Below, one piece after another: positions 15,874 to 24,092 of a DNA stretch of 43,539 nucleotides. Origin of the DNA: Streptomyces smaragdinus. Lineage in GTDB: Bacteria; Actinomycetota; Actinomycetes; Streptomycetales; Streptomycetaceae. The stretch is taken from positions 1-43,539 of the forward strand of contig NZ_WEGJ01000046.1 in assembly GCF_009604385.1 (NCBI RefSeq). Direction: 5' to 3'. A program made the translations under genes and the position numbers. The notes under the pieces were generated by a model. That model was not told where the DNA came from and ran no database searches. It saw nothing but the letters and a program-made list of their open reading frames with translations. Within the stretch, counting starts at the first letter, position 1. Every line of letters starts with the position of its first letter.

Positions 15874-15920
15874 TCTCTTCGCCGCGGGTCGCTTGAGGGA
15901 GGACCACGGCGGAGAAGAAC

Positions 15921-15953
15921 GAGGGGCCCGGCCGCCGGACGGCCGGGCCCCTC
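15921..15953. terminator. chitinase terminator (probably bidirectional)
   Basis: A perfect 14-bp stem, GAGGGGCCCGGCCG (15921-15934) with CGGCCGGGCCCCTC (15940-15953), with a 5-nt loop, lies between the chitinase stop and the converging gene's stop. Confidence 0.88.
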
Positions 15954-15959
15954 GGGCCA

Positions 15960-16565
15960 TTACCGGTGGTGGTCGGAGCAGCACGCCACCTGGTCACGGA
16001 CCTCGAACGGCAGCAGCACGTCCCCCGTCCCCCGCTGGACCAGCAGCGTGCACCGCCCGCCCTGCCACGTGGGGCGGGCGAACCCCGTGGTGTCCAGGAC
16101 ACCGGTGTCCGAGACGGTCACCCCCGCCAGCCCCACGACCGCGTCCAGACAGCTTCCGGACACCGCCTCGGCGGGCGTCGTACGGCGTTCGACGGCGCTC
16201 CGTCCGGGGTAGCGGGCGAGCCGTCCCGACGTACGCCGCAGGGCCTCGCCGGCGGCCTCGACGGCGCCCGGCGCCAGCTCCGGGTCGCTGACCAGCGCGC
16301 CGTCGACCGGCGTCAGCCCGGGGACGGCCGCCAGCAGCCGTTGTGCGACCTCGGCCGCGGACGGCCCGCCGCGCCAGCTGACCACCGCCGTGAAGCGGGC
16401 CACCGGCACCCGGCTGACGTGCGTGCTCAGCACGTAACCCTCGGGCCCGTCCTCCGCGAGGAGTCCCGCCAGCGCGTGATCGACCTCGTGCGCCAGATGC
16501 TCCGCCGCCGCCAGCCCGGGCGCTGCGGTGTCCACGGCCACTGCACGCGACGGTGCGCCGCTCAT
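15960..16565 (-). CDS. uncharacterised protein coupled to a PHP phosphoesterase
   Basis: A 201-residue protein without signal peptide or membrane segment; I do not recognise the family. Seen: Ala-rich helical N-terminus (LAAAEHLAHEVDHALAGLLAEDG), a beta-rich middle (RFTAVVSWRGGPSAAEVAQRLLAAVPG) and a His/Cys-rich end (QVACCSDHHR). Its ATG overlaps the stop of the PHP-domain gene as ATGA (16562-16565), so the two are translationally coupled and probably cooperate. The CCSDHH tail could bind metal, which is inference only. It is the last gene before the shared terminator. Confidence 0.8.
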   Translation of the reverse strand: MSGAPSRAVAVDTAAPGLAAAEHLAHEVDHALAGLLAEDGPEGYVLSTHVSRVPVARFTAVVSWRGGPSAAEVAQRLLAAVPGLTPVDGALVSDPELAPGAVEAAGEALRRTSGRLARYPGRSAVERRTTPAEAVSGSCLDAVVGLAGVTVSDTGVLDTTGFARPTWQGGRCTLLVQRGTGDVLLPFEVRDQVACCSDHHR

Positions 16566-18289
16566 CGGGCCGGCAGCACCCAGATCGGGTTCGTGTAGAA
16601 CCACAGGTCCCGCCACGGGTCCGCGTCGCCGACCACGTCGATCGCCGGCCCGGCCGGATCGGTCGCCGCACCGTGGTAGCCGGGCTGCTGCCGGTTGCCG
16701 TCGGTGCCGCGCAGCCGGACGTAGAACGCCTCGTCCAGCGTGCCCAGGTCGTACCGCAGGGTGTACGTGCCCGTGCGGCCCGAGGTGTCGGTCTGCGCGA
16801 CCACCTTGGTGTCCGGGGCCGTCAGCTTGTCGCGGTCCGAGGCGGCGTGGGAGACGTCCACCGCGCCGCGGATCAGGTCGACCCGGTTCAGCAGGGGCAG
16901 GAACATGCCCCAGTTGGGGACGTCCTGCGCGGTGACGGTGACGACCAGCTGCAGCCGGCTGCCCCGCTTGGCGGTCAGCGTGCCGCCGAGGGTCTCCTCG
17001 CCGTGGCCGCGGCCCGAGGCGACGAGCCGGACGTCGAGGTTCTTCACCAGCCGGCCGTGGTCGACCCACACCCGGCCGTCGCGGATGCCGCGCATGACGG
17101 CGGTGTAGCCGCGGTCAACGGCGCCGACGTGGGTGCGGCTGTACATGCCGGGCCAGAAGTCACCGGCGGTCAGGTTCTGCCGGCCGGCGTACACCGGGTC
17201 GCCGTAGCGGCCGTCGCGGTCGAACTGCGCGGAGTCCGAGCCGTCGGGGCGGCGGGAGGTGTCGCCCCAGTTGACGTGGGAGTCGGAGTTGGCCGAGATC
17301 GACCACGGCTTGCCCTCGGCGAGCAGCGAGTCCCACAGACCGCCGACGGTGGCGGTGTAGAAGTCGAACCCGCCCCAGGAGCGGTAGCTCTCCGGCGGGT
17401 AGCCGGGGAAGGAGTTGGCGCCCGCGGAGTTGCTGTAGTAGCCGCGGCCCTGGCCGCCGCCGTAGCCCGTGGGCAGACCGGCCGCCTGGTGACCGGGGGC
17501 GCCCTCCCAGCCGACCGCGATCCGCGGGTCGGCGTCGCGCCAGGCGCGGACCTCGTGCGGGCTGTCGATGCCGTTGCGGGCGGGGTGGTTGGCGAGGAAC
17601 AGGGCGTCCTCGACGCGCCGCTTGTCCTTCTGCGTGCCCAGCCACTGGATGCCGGCGACGGCCAGGGCCTCGTTCGCCGGGGTGTTGCCGGTGGCGCCGC
17701 GGACGCTGCCGTCGTAGTCGTTCTCGAACTGCTTGAGGACCTCGACCTCGTTCTTCCCCGGGGCCACGAACACGGTGCCGTGCTCGGCGGCCGGGATGTT
17801 CCACTCGAGGCCCTGGAAGATCAGGGTGTCCCTGAGGTTGGCGCGGGCGGCCAGGATGTCGGGGTTGACCAGGTCGACGCCGAGGCGGGCGTGGGTGGCG
17901 CCGCCGTGGTCGGTGATGACCATCCAGTCCAGGCCGAACGCGGCGCCGTGCTGCGCCTGGTCGAGGACCGTGTACTGGCCGTCGGAGGAGTGCTGGGTGT
18001 GGATGTGGTGGTCGCCGGCCAGCCAGTGGCGGACGCCGCGGCCGTCGCCCCCCGGCTCGTCCTGGTCCTTGCCCTTGCGGGCGTCGTCCGCCATCGCGGG
18101 GGTGACGCCGAGCATGCCGGACATACCGGCGGTGAGGGCGCCCGTGACCCCGGCGGCCTTCAGCAGACGGCGGCGGGAGAGGGCGCCGGGGGAGAGGTCG
18201 GAGTCGGCGACGGAGGTGTCCGCGGCGGCGAGCGTGGCCTCGTCTGCCCCGTGGTGGTGGGAGTGCGAGTGGCTGTGATCGTGTGTCAC
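16562..18289 (-). CDS. Tat-exported PHP-domain metallo-phosphoesterase with His-rich N-terminus
   Basis: A 575-residue protein starting at GTG 18289 after AGAAGGGA. The first 13 residues contain eight His (HDHSHSHSHHH), a possible metal-binding tail ahead of the signal. The Tat motif SRRRLLK (38-44) precedes a hydrophobic stretch ending AMA-DD. The PHP signature follows: GDHHIHTQHSSDG (92-104), DWMVITDHGG, ANHPARN and SANSDSH, giving the His/Asp metal ligands. PHP enzymes hydrolyse phosphoesters at a tri-metal centre; extracellular members of this group are often labelled histidinol-phosphatase-like but the substrate is unknown. The C-terminal ~170 residues look beta-rich. Coupled to the next gene by ATGA. 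Confidence 0.88.
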   Translation of the reverse strand: MTHDHSHSHSHHHGADEATLAAADTSVADSDLSPGALSRRRLLKAAGVTGALTAGMSGMLGVTPAMADDARKGKDQDEPGGDGRGVRHWLAGDHHIHTQHSSDGQYTVLDQAQHGAAFGLDWMVITDHGGATHARLGVDLVNPDILAARANLRDTLIFQGLEWNIPAAEHGTVFVAPGKNEVEVLKQFENDYDGSVRGATGNTPANEALAVAGIQWLGTQKDKRRVEDALFLANHPARNGIDSPHEVRAWRDADPRIAVGWEGAPGHQAAGLPTGYGGGQGRGYYSNSAGANSFPGYPPESYRSWGGFDFYTATVGGLWDSLLAEGKPWSISANSDSHVNWGDTSRRPDGSDSAQFDRDGRYGDPVYAGRQNLTAGDFWPGMYSRTHVGAVDRGYTAVMRGIRDGRVWVDHGRLVKNLDVRLVASGRGHGEETLGGTLTAKRGSRLQLVVTVTAQDVPNWGMFLPLLNRVDLIRGAVDVSHAASDRDKLTAPDTKVVAQTDTSGRTGTYTLRYDLGTLDEAFYVRLRGTDGNRQQPGYHGAATDPAGPAIDVVGDADPWRDLWFYTNPIWVLPAR

Positions 18290-18424
18290 GCCGGTCCCTT
18301 CTCGTATGAGGTGGCGCGAATTGTGCGACCTCAGGAAACGCCCGCCTTCCCTCGATCGGCGGTCGTGCCGGTTACGCGGCGGCGTCGCGCGGGTGAAGGA
18401 ACCTTTCCGCGGCGAGGACGGCGA

Positions 18425-18452
18425 AGCCCCCCGGCCGGACGGCCGGGGGGCT
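18425..18452 (-). terminator. terminator of the M4 protease gene
   Basis: A perfect 12-bp stem, AGCCCCCCGGCC (18425-18436) with GGCCGGGGGGCT (18441-18452), with a tetraloop, lies 18 bp after the protease stop. Confidence 0.85.
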
Positions 18453-18469
18453 CGCTCAGGGCGTGGTCG

Positions 18470-21325
18470 TCAGCAGTGCTTGCCGCCCGACGCGATCGCC
18501 AGCGCGTTCGCCGACGTCGCGGAGGACTTGAAGACCACCGTGCGGCCACCGTCCGGCTCGGCGTCCGCGAACATCTGCGCGCCCGGCGCGCACGACGCCG
18601 CGCCGAGCGCCGTGCCGTCGGTGGTGTACTGCCACAGCCGCGGCATGATGCGGTCGGAGAGCACGCCGGTGTTCCACTCCGCGACCGGGGCCTCCTCGGT
18701 GAAGGTGAGCGTCGTGTCCGACGCCGCGATGAGGTCCACCCGCTTGGCGTCCGCCGCGTGCTCCTCGAACATCAGCTCGCTCTTCCCGGTGGCGAACGTG
18801 TACGCCCGCACCGAGTCGTGGTAGATGCCCTCCTCCGTGCGCCAGGCGTCGAGGTTCGTCACCCAGTAGATGCCGGTGTGGCTCATCGCCGGGTACGAGA
18901 CGCTCTCCGCGTCCGGGTCGAGTCCCGCCGCGACACTGGTGCCGTCCGCGGTGTCGTACACCTCGGCGCCGATGGCCCACTCGTACGGGCCGTCCTGCGG
19001 CATGTCGTAGCGGATGTAGCCGATCTTCCCGTCGAGGACCACCGGCGCCGTCGCGTCACCCACCCAGTCGTGTGCGACCTTGCGGACCTCGGACGAGTCG
19101 CCGAGGAGGTAGTTGACGTCCGTGTAGCCGGACTCCGGGTTCCACTCGGACCAGGCGACCAGGCCGCTGTCCATGGAGAAGCCGGACAGGGACCGGGTTG
19201 TCTCGTACAGCACGCTGGTCTCCCCGCCCGTCAGCGGCGCGGAGAGGATCCGGTAGTGCATGAGGTCGGCGCTGCGCGACAGCCAGACGACGCGCTCGCC
19301 GTCCGTCTGCGCGAACGAGTTGGTGCTGCCGTCGTCGGCCGACACCTGGCGTGCGGCGCCCTTGCCGTCGGTGCGTCCGACCCAGATCGCCGGGGGCTCG
19401 AGGCCGTCGTTCGCGGCGCGCGGGACGGCGTACCAGCCGCCGCCGGTGGAGGGCGCCATGTCGACGTACATCTTGGTGCCGAGGCGTTCGAGGAGCGTGC
19501 TCGCGTCCTTGCCGTCGAGCGACTTCTCCCAGGCGTCGGTGACGCCGCGGGAGTCGAATGCCCCGGTCACGGCGGTCAGCTGACTGCCCTTCAGGCCGAA
19601 GGAGCGGGCCGAGGCCACGACGGCGTCGCGGGCGTCGACGAACTCGGAGGTGGGCGTCAGGTAGTCGGTCAGCGCGCGGTAGACGATCGCGTCCGCCGTC
19701 TCGCCGCCCAGCGCCTCACGGATGTCCCACAGGGCGCCGCCGACGATGGTGGAGTTCAGGTGGACGCCGCCGAGGTCGTAGCGCTCGTCGTCCAGGAGGT
19801 GCTGGAAGTCCGCGGTCGTCATGCCGTCGTCGAGGTCGCGCAGCGCGCAGTCCTCGCGCGAGGCGGTGCGGCAGAGGTCCTCGCCGATGAGGGACGCGTC
19901 CTTCGCGTCCATGCCGTCGCCGGTCGTGTCGACGTCGATGGCGTTGCCGAAGTAGTCGGCGAACGCCTCGTTGAGGGCGCCCGTCTGGCCGGCGTACAGC
20001 AGCCGCGCGGTGTGCTCGACGACGCCGTGGGTCATCTCGTGGCCGACGACGTCCAGGTCGGAGGCCATGGAGCGGTACTCGGCGTCGCCCGTGCCGTAGA
20101 CCATCTTCGAGCCGTCCCAGTACGCGTTGACGAACGGGAGGCCGCCGTAGGTGATGCCGACGACCGAGTCGATCGGCATACCGGCGCCGTCGAGGCTGTC
20201 GCGCCCGTGCCGGTCCTTGTAGTAGTCGTACACCTCGCCGGCGGCCCAGTGGGCGTCGACCGCCCCGATCTCCGTCAGGTCGGCGCCGAGGGTGGCCGAG
20301 TCGGAGGTGAAGGGGCCGGTGCCGGGGTAGGGCCAGGTGTAGGCGATGTCGTAGTAGTCGAGGCCGGAGCCGTTCAGCGTGGTGATCGGCACGGTGGTGC
20401 CGCCGGCGGTCGTACGGCTGGTGTCGACCGTCCGGTACGTGCCGGTGGCCTCGTCCCGCTGCAGCTGGAGCGGCACGGTGGTGCCGTCGATGCGGGTGCC
20501 CTCGCCGGTCACGGGAGCGGTGGTGCCCGCTTCGGCCGCGGCGGCGGTGGTGTCCTTCGCGGTGTACGGGGCGCGCAGCTGGTGGGGGGCCGCCATGGTG
20601 CGGATGCGGGAGCTGGTGAGCAGTTCCACGCCGGTGGCGGCGTCGACGTACACGTCCTCCCACACGGGCAGGCCGGTGCCGGGGGTGGTCCCGCGGACGA
20701 CGACGTGGCGGGCCAGCACCCCGGTCCCGACGGGGACGACGGCGAGCCCCGCGTCCTTCCCGCTCAGCGGGGCCCCCTCGCCGCGCCATTCCTCGCCGGC
20801 GACGACGGCCGAGCCGCCCCGCAGGCCCTTGCGCACGGCGTCGACGGCGTGCGCGACGGCGGTGTCCGCCGTCAGCACCGGCGCCGAGGTGTCGACGCGC
20901 AGGCCGGTGTAGTAGTCGCCGGACGTGCCGGTGACCGTCCGCCGGCCGTCGCGCGCGGTCATCCGCACGACGTACTGGGCGCCGAGCACGGGCAGTCCGC
21001 GGTAGCGCTGGTCGAGCCGCACCGTCTCGCGCCCGTCGCGCGCGTCGACGGACGCGGTCACGAGGGTGCCGTCGGGGTCGGCGATCCCGTACCGGTCCCG
21101 GTGGTCCTCGAGGTGGGCCCTGGCGGCCCTGTCGGCCTTCACCGAGGCGTCGGCGGGCTCCGCGAGGCCGTCGACGAGGCCGGGGGTGGCGGTGGTGGTA
21201 CGGGAGGGGGTGTCCGGCGGCTGCGGCGGCCCGTCGGCGGGCGCGGCCACGGCGGGCAGTGCCCCGCCGAGGAGCGCCGCCGCCGCCACGAGGGTGACGA
21301 CAGGGGTGAACCTGCGTATGCGCAT
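18470..21325 (-). CDS. secreted M4 (thermolysin-like) metalloprotease with C-terminal propeller-like half
   Basis: A 951-residue zinc protease. Sec signal 1-28 (ending AVAAPA). A FTP/PepSY-type propeptide covers about 30-240. The catalytic domain contains HEMTH (429-433) with zinc ligands His429 and His433, and a third ligand Glu453 in NEAFADYFGN. The family's last active-site region, including DARDAVVASA, follows. The remaining ~330 residues are beta-rich with repeated aromatic turns and no known binding-domain signature. They suggest a TolB/WD-like propeller, which is unusual since most Streptomyces M4 proteases end near 550 residues or add a proprotein convertase P domain. It is divergent from a LuxR-type regulator. 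The ATG at 21325 has an AGAAGG ribosome site. Confidence 0.93.
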   Translation of the reverse strand: MRIRRFTPVVTLVAAAALLGGALPAVAAPADGPPQPPDTPSRTTTATPGLVDGLAEPADASVKADRAARAHLEDHRDRYGIADPDGTLVTASVDARDGRETVRLDQRYRGLPVLGAQYVVRMTARDGRRTVTGTSGDYYTGLRVDTSAPVLTADTAVAHAVDAVRKGLRGGSAVVAGEEWRGEGAPLSGKDAGLAVVPVGTGVLARHVVVRGTTPGTGLPVWEDVYVDAATGVELLTSSRIRTMAAPHQLRAPYTAKDTTAAAAEAGTTAPVTGEGTRIDGTTVPLQLQRDEATGTYRTVDTSRTTAGGTTVPITTLNGSGLDYYDIAYTWPYPGTGPFTSDSATLGADLTEIGAVDAHWAAGEVYDYYKDRHGRDSLDGAGMPIDSVVGITYGGLPFVNAYWDGSKMVYGTGDAEYRSMASDLDVVGHEMTHGVVEHTARLLYAGQTGALNEAFADYFGNAIDVDTTGDGMDAKDASLIGEDLCRTASREDCALRDLDDGMTTADFQHLLDDERYDLGGVHLNSTIVGGALWDIREALGGETADAIVYRALTDYLTPTSEFVDARDAVVASARSFGLKGSQLTAVTGAFDSRGVTDAWEKSLDGKDASTLLERLGTKMYVDMAPSTGGGWYAVPRAANDGLEPPAIWVGRTDGKGAARQVSADDGSTNSFAQTDGERVVWLSRSADLMHYRILSAPLTGGETSVLYETTRSLSGFSMDSGLVAWSEWNPESGYTDVNYLLGDSSEVRKVAHDWVGDATAPVVLDGKIGYIRYDMPQDGPYEWAIGAEVYDTADGTSVAAGLDPDAESVSYPAMSHTGIYWVTNLDAWRTEEGIYHDSVRAYTFATGKSELMFEEHAADAKRVDLIAASDTTLTFTEEAPVAEWNTGVLSDRIMPRLWQYTTDGTALGAASCAPGAQMFADAEPDGGRTVVFKSSATSANALAIASGGKHC

Positions 21326-21401
21326 GGGACCTTCTCTCGTGGAGAGTTGTCTGCGTGACGTGGCCCACCCTCAGCGGCGGCCGGGACGCGATCAAGGCGC
21401 G

Positions 21402-21413
21402 ATGTGCGCACAT
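21402..21413. promoter_or_regulatory. perfect palindrome ATGTGCGCACAT in the protease/regulator intergenic region
   Basis: A 12-bp perfect palindrome. Its inner half repeats at once (TGCGCA at 21404-21409 and again at 21412-21417), giving two self-complementary TGCGCA boxes 8 bp apart. The position in the 131-bp divergent gap suggests a binding site for the adjacent LuxR-type regulator. This is inference. Confidence 0.45.
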
Positions 21414-21456
21414 GCGCAGATGAGAATCGGCGGCCCCTCTGGCACCATCACATTTC

Positions 21457-22473
21457 ATGGCCCATGCACCGACCGCCGACGAAACGCTCCCCGGTTTCGA
21501 CCCCGTCGCCGCGCGGGTCCTGCGCCACCTCGTCCGGCACGGCGAGACGGACGAGCCCGCGGCGGCCGGCGCCCTCGGGCTGACGCCGGCCGCGGTGCGC
21601 GACGCGCTCGGACTGCTGGAGCGCGACCAGCTCGTCGTACGGACCGGCGACCGCTGGGCGGCGCTCCCGCCGCGGTCGGGGCTGGCGACGCTGCTGGCCC
21701 GGCGGCGCGCCGAACTCGCCGGGTGGGAGCGGCACATCGACGCCCTGGACGCCGAGTACTGGTCGGCGGGAGAGCGGCGCGAGCCGGCCGGGATGACCGA
21801 GTACATCAGCGGCCCGGACCAGGTGGCGGCCGTGTACGCCCAGCTGCTCGGCTCGGCGACGCGGGAGATCCTGCATCTGGCCAAGCCGCCGTACGTCGCC
21901 TCGCCCGCGCACCCCGCGGGCAGCGGCGCGCACGCCGAGCTGGCGCCGGGGCTGCGGATGCGCAGCGTGTACGACACGTCCGGGTTCGACGACCCGGTGT
22001 CCCTGCACACCGCCGTCTCCGGCAGCGAACACGGCGGGCATCTGCGACTGCTGGCCGACGTGCCGACGAAGCTGGTCGTCGTGGACCGCCGGGTCGCGCT
22101 GCTGCCCCGGGACGGCGGGGACGCGTCGGCGGGGTCCGTCGTGGTCCGGGTACCCGGGATCGTGGCGGCTCTCGTGGCGCTGTTCCGGGAGCTGTGGCGG
22201 CGGGCGACACCGCTGGAGCTGTGGGTTCCCGCGGAGGTGAAGCCGGGGCACGGCCCGTCCGACGGGCTGCCGGGGCGGGCCCGGGAGATCCTCGAGCTGA
22301 TGACGACGGGGCTGACGGACGACTCGATCGCGCGGGCGCTGGGCATCAGCCGGCGGACGGTGCAGAAGCACGTCACCGAGCTCGCGGCGACGCTCGGGGC
22401 CCGTACGCGGTTCCAGATCGCCCTGATCGCGGTGGAACGCGGGCTGATCACGCGCCGGCCACCGGGGCGGTAG
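21457..22473 (+). CDS. LuxR-type HTH regulator with TrmB-like N-terminal half
   Basis: A 338-residue regulator. The N-terminal ~70 residues form a winged helix (PAAAGALGLTPAAVRDALGL) like TrmB. A central PLD/TrmB-effector-like domain follows, and the C-terminus is a GerE/LuxR helix-turn-helix (GRAREILELMTTGLTDDSIA, then ALGISRRTVQKHVTELAATL, about 275-325). Streptomyces commonly encode this two-HTH arrangement next to secreted proteases. It is divergent from the M4 protease, so control of that gene is likely. No receiver domain is present, so it is probably ligand- or metabolite-sensing rather than a two-component partner. No clear ribosome site is seen. Confidence 0.85.
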   Translation: MAHAPTADETLPGFDPVAARVLRHLVRHGETDEPAAAGALGLTPAAVRDALGLLERDQLVVRTGDRWAALPPRSGLATLLARRRAELAGWERHIDALDAEYWSAGERREPAGMTEYISGPDQVAAVYAQLLGSATREILHLAKPPYVASPAHPAGSGAHAELAPGLRMRSVYDTSGFDDPVSLHTAVSGSEHGGHLRLLADVPTKLVVVDRRVALLPRDGGDASAGSVVVRVPGIVAALVALFRELWRRATPLELWVPAEVKPGHGPSDGLPGRAREILELMTTGLTDDSIARALGISRRTVQKHVTELAATLGARTRFQIALIAVERGLITRRPPGR

Positions 22474-22540
22474 TGTCGTGCGGGACTCAAGTGACTGTCG
22501 GGGGCGGACCGTTGCCCCCCGGGGGGATGGGGGGTTCCCG

Positions 22541-23890
22541 ATGAGGTGTACGAGGGCTGCCGTGGCCGTGGCGGGGCTGCTGTTGCTGGCCGGCTGCGGC
22601 GGCGGGACGGACTCCGGTGACGAGCCGGGCGGCGGGAAGTCCACGGGCGGGGCGAAACCGGGGGCCGGGCAGGAGCTGAAGGTCAAGCTGCGGGTGCCCG
22701 ACGCGTTCGACGGCACCCGGGGCTGGCAGGACTCGCTCACGTGGCTGCCGGACGACGCGACGTCCCGGCCGTTCGCGGCGGCCCCGGGGAGCGGTCTCTT
22801 CGCGCTGGTCAAGAAGCGGGGCGACGCGTACGTGCTGGAGGTCCGGGACGTGGCGACGGGCGCGCTGCGGTTCGCCGGGAAGCCGTGGCGGGCGCCCGAG
22901 CCGCTGGAGCCGTACGGCTCGCGGGCCGCGGAGACGGCGGGCGTGGAGGCCGTCGAGCAGGACGGCAAGGAGTACTTCGCCCTGTGGGCGCACGGGCTGG
23001 CCGGCAAGGACGCCCTGAGCAAGGGCAAGGAGGTCGTCGCGCTCGCCCTGTACCCGGCGGACACCACGGGGACGTCCGCCGCGCCCGCGCACACGGCGGC
23101 GGTGCCGACGGAGAAGTACAGCGGCAACGCGCGGGTACGCGACGGCGGCGCGGGACTGCTCGTCACCTCGGACGACGCCGACGGCGGCACCTCGGTCGAC
23201 GCCGCGACCGGGCGGACCGAGGCGTACCCCGGCACCCTGAAGCTGCCCGAGACCTGCGAGGCGATCGCCTGCGTCGGCGCCGACGTCAGGACGCTGACCG
23301 GCAAGGGGCCGGTGATCGCCATGGAGACGGGCGGCTTCGGCGTTCCCGGGGTGTGGAACAACAGCCGCTTCGTCCCTCCGGGGGCCGCCCACGGCGACTA
23401 CGAGGAGTTCCACGCGAGGGCGGTGACGGCGGTGCCCGGCCACGTGATCGCCTCCTGGGCGGGCGAGGACGACGGCAAGATGTGGGCCGTGCACAACGCG
23501 GACACCGGCGCGGTCGAGGCGACGGTCACCTGCGAGGAGGGCCCGACGGACGACGGCCCGTCGGCCCTCTCCCCCGACGGCCGCTACCTTGCCGCCGGCC
23601 CCCTCGCGTACGACCTCCGGAGCGGGAAGGGCTACTGCTTCGCCGGCTCCGCGGAGGACCGCGCGATCACCCTCGTGTCCGTCGGCGACGACGGCCTGGC
23701 GTACGGGATGGCCGAGGGCGACGAACCGGACACGGCCGGCGCGACGGTGGCCGTCCCGCTGGACACGGGCACCCCGAAGGCCCTCCCGGAGGGCGTCGAG
23801 CTGCCCGTCCTCTCCCTGCCGGAGACCGGCGTCTTCACCCCCTTCGTGGACGGCCCGGGCATCCTCCTCTCCTTCAACCAGAGGCGCTGA
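22541..23890 (+). CDS. lipoprotein with propeller-like domain
   Basis: A 449-residue predicted surface lipoprotein. The ATG at 22541 gives MRCTRAAVAVAGLLLLAGC, a lipoprotein signal with lipobox LAGC and acylated Cys19, then a Gly/Ser/Asp linker. The rest contains repeated beta-strand units such as LFALVKKRGDAYVLEVRDVA, YFALWAHGLAGK, VIASWAGEDDGKMWAVHNAD and LSPDGRYLAAGPLAYDL, which suggest a PQQ/WD-type beta-propeller. I do not recognise a specific family. It follows the LuxR gene by 67 bp on the same strand. A weak 5-bp hairpin (23919-23932) follows the stop. Confidence 0.82.
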   Translation: MRCTRAAVAVAGLLLLAGCGGGTDSGDEPGGGKSTGGAKPGAGQELKVKLRVPDAFDGTRGWQDSLTWLPDDATSRPFAAAPGSGLFALVKKRGDAYVLEVRDVATGALRFAGKPWRAPEPLEPYGSRAAETAGVEAVEQDGKEYFALWAHGLAGKDALSKGKEVVALALYPADTTGTSAAPAHTAAVPTEKYSGNARVRDGGAGLLVTSDDADGGTSVDAATGRTEAYPGTLKLPETCEAIACVGADVRTLTGKGPVIAMETGGFGVPGVWNNSRFVPPGAAHGDYEEFHARAVTAVPGHVIASWAGEDDGKMWAVHNADTGAVEATVTCEEGPTDDGPSALSPDGRYLAAGPLAYDLRSGKGYCFAGSAEDRAITLVSVGDDGLAYGMAEGDEPDTAGATVAVPLDTGTPKALPEGVELPVLSLPETGVFTPFVDGPGILLSFNQRR

Positions 23891-24092
23891 CAAAAGACCG
23901 CGACTCTTCCTGCGACAAGGGCCGTTCGGCCCCTCTGACCAGGGATTTCCGCGGGATTCCCCGGATGTTTTACTGACGTGCCGTCTCGGGACGCGAGGCG
24001 GCACGTCGTCGTCCGAACGGAGCCCCAGCGATGCCGCGCCCCACCCGCCCGTCCCCCAGACCCCGGTACGCGCGAGCGGGGAGGGGGCACTG

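Noticed and set aside
16553..21358. A 1601-codon open frame on the plus strand across the PHP and M4 protease genes
   Set aside because: It is an antisense artefact of GC-rich codon use; the minus strand encodes two proteins with clear catalytic motifs and signal peptides.
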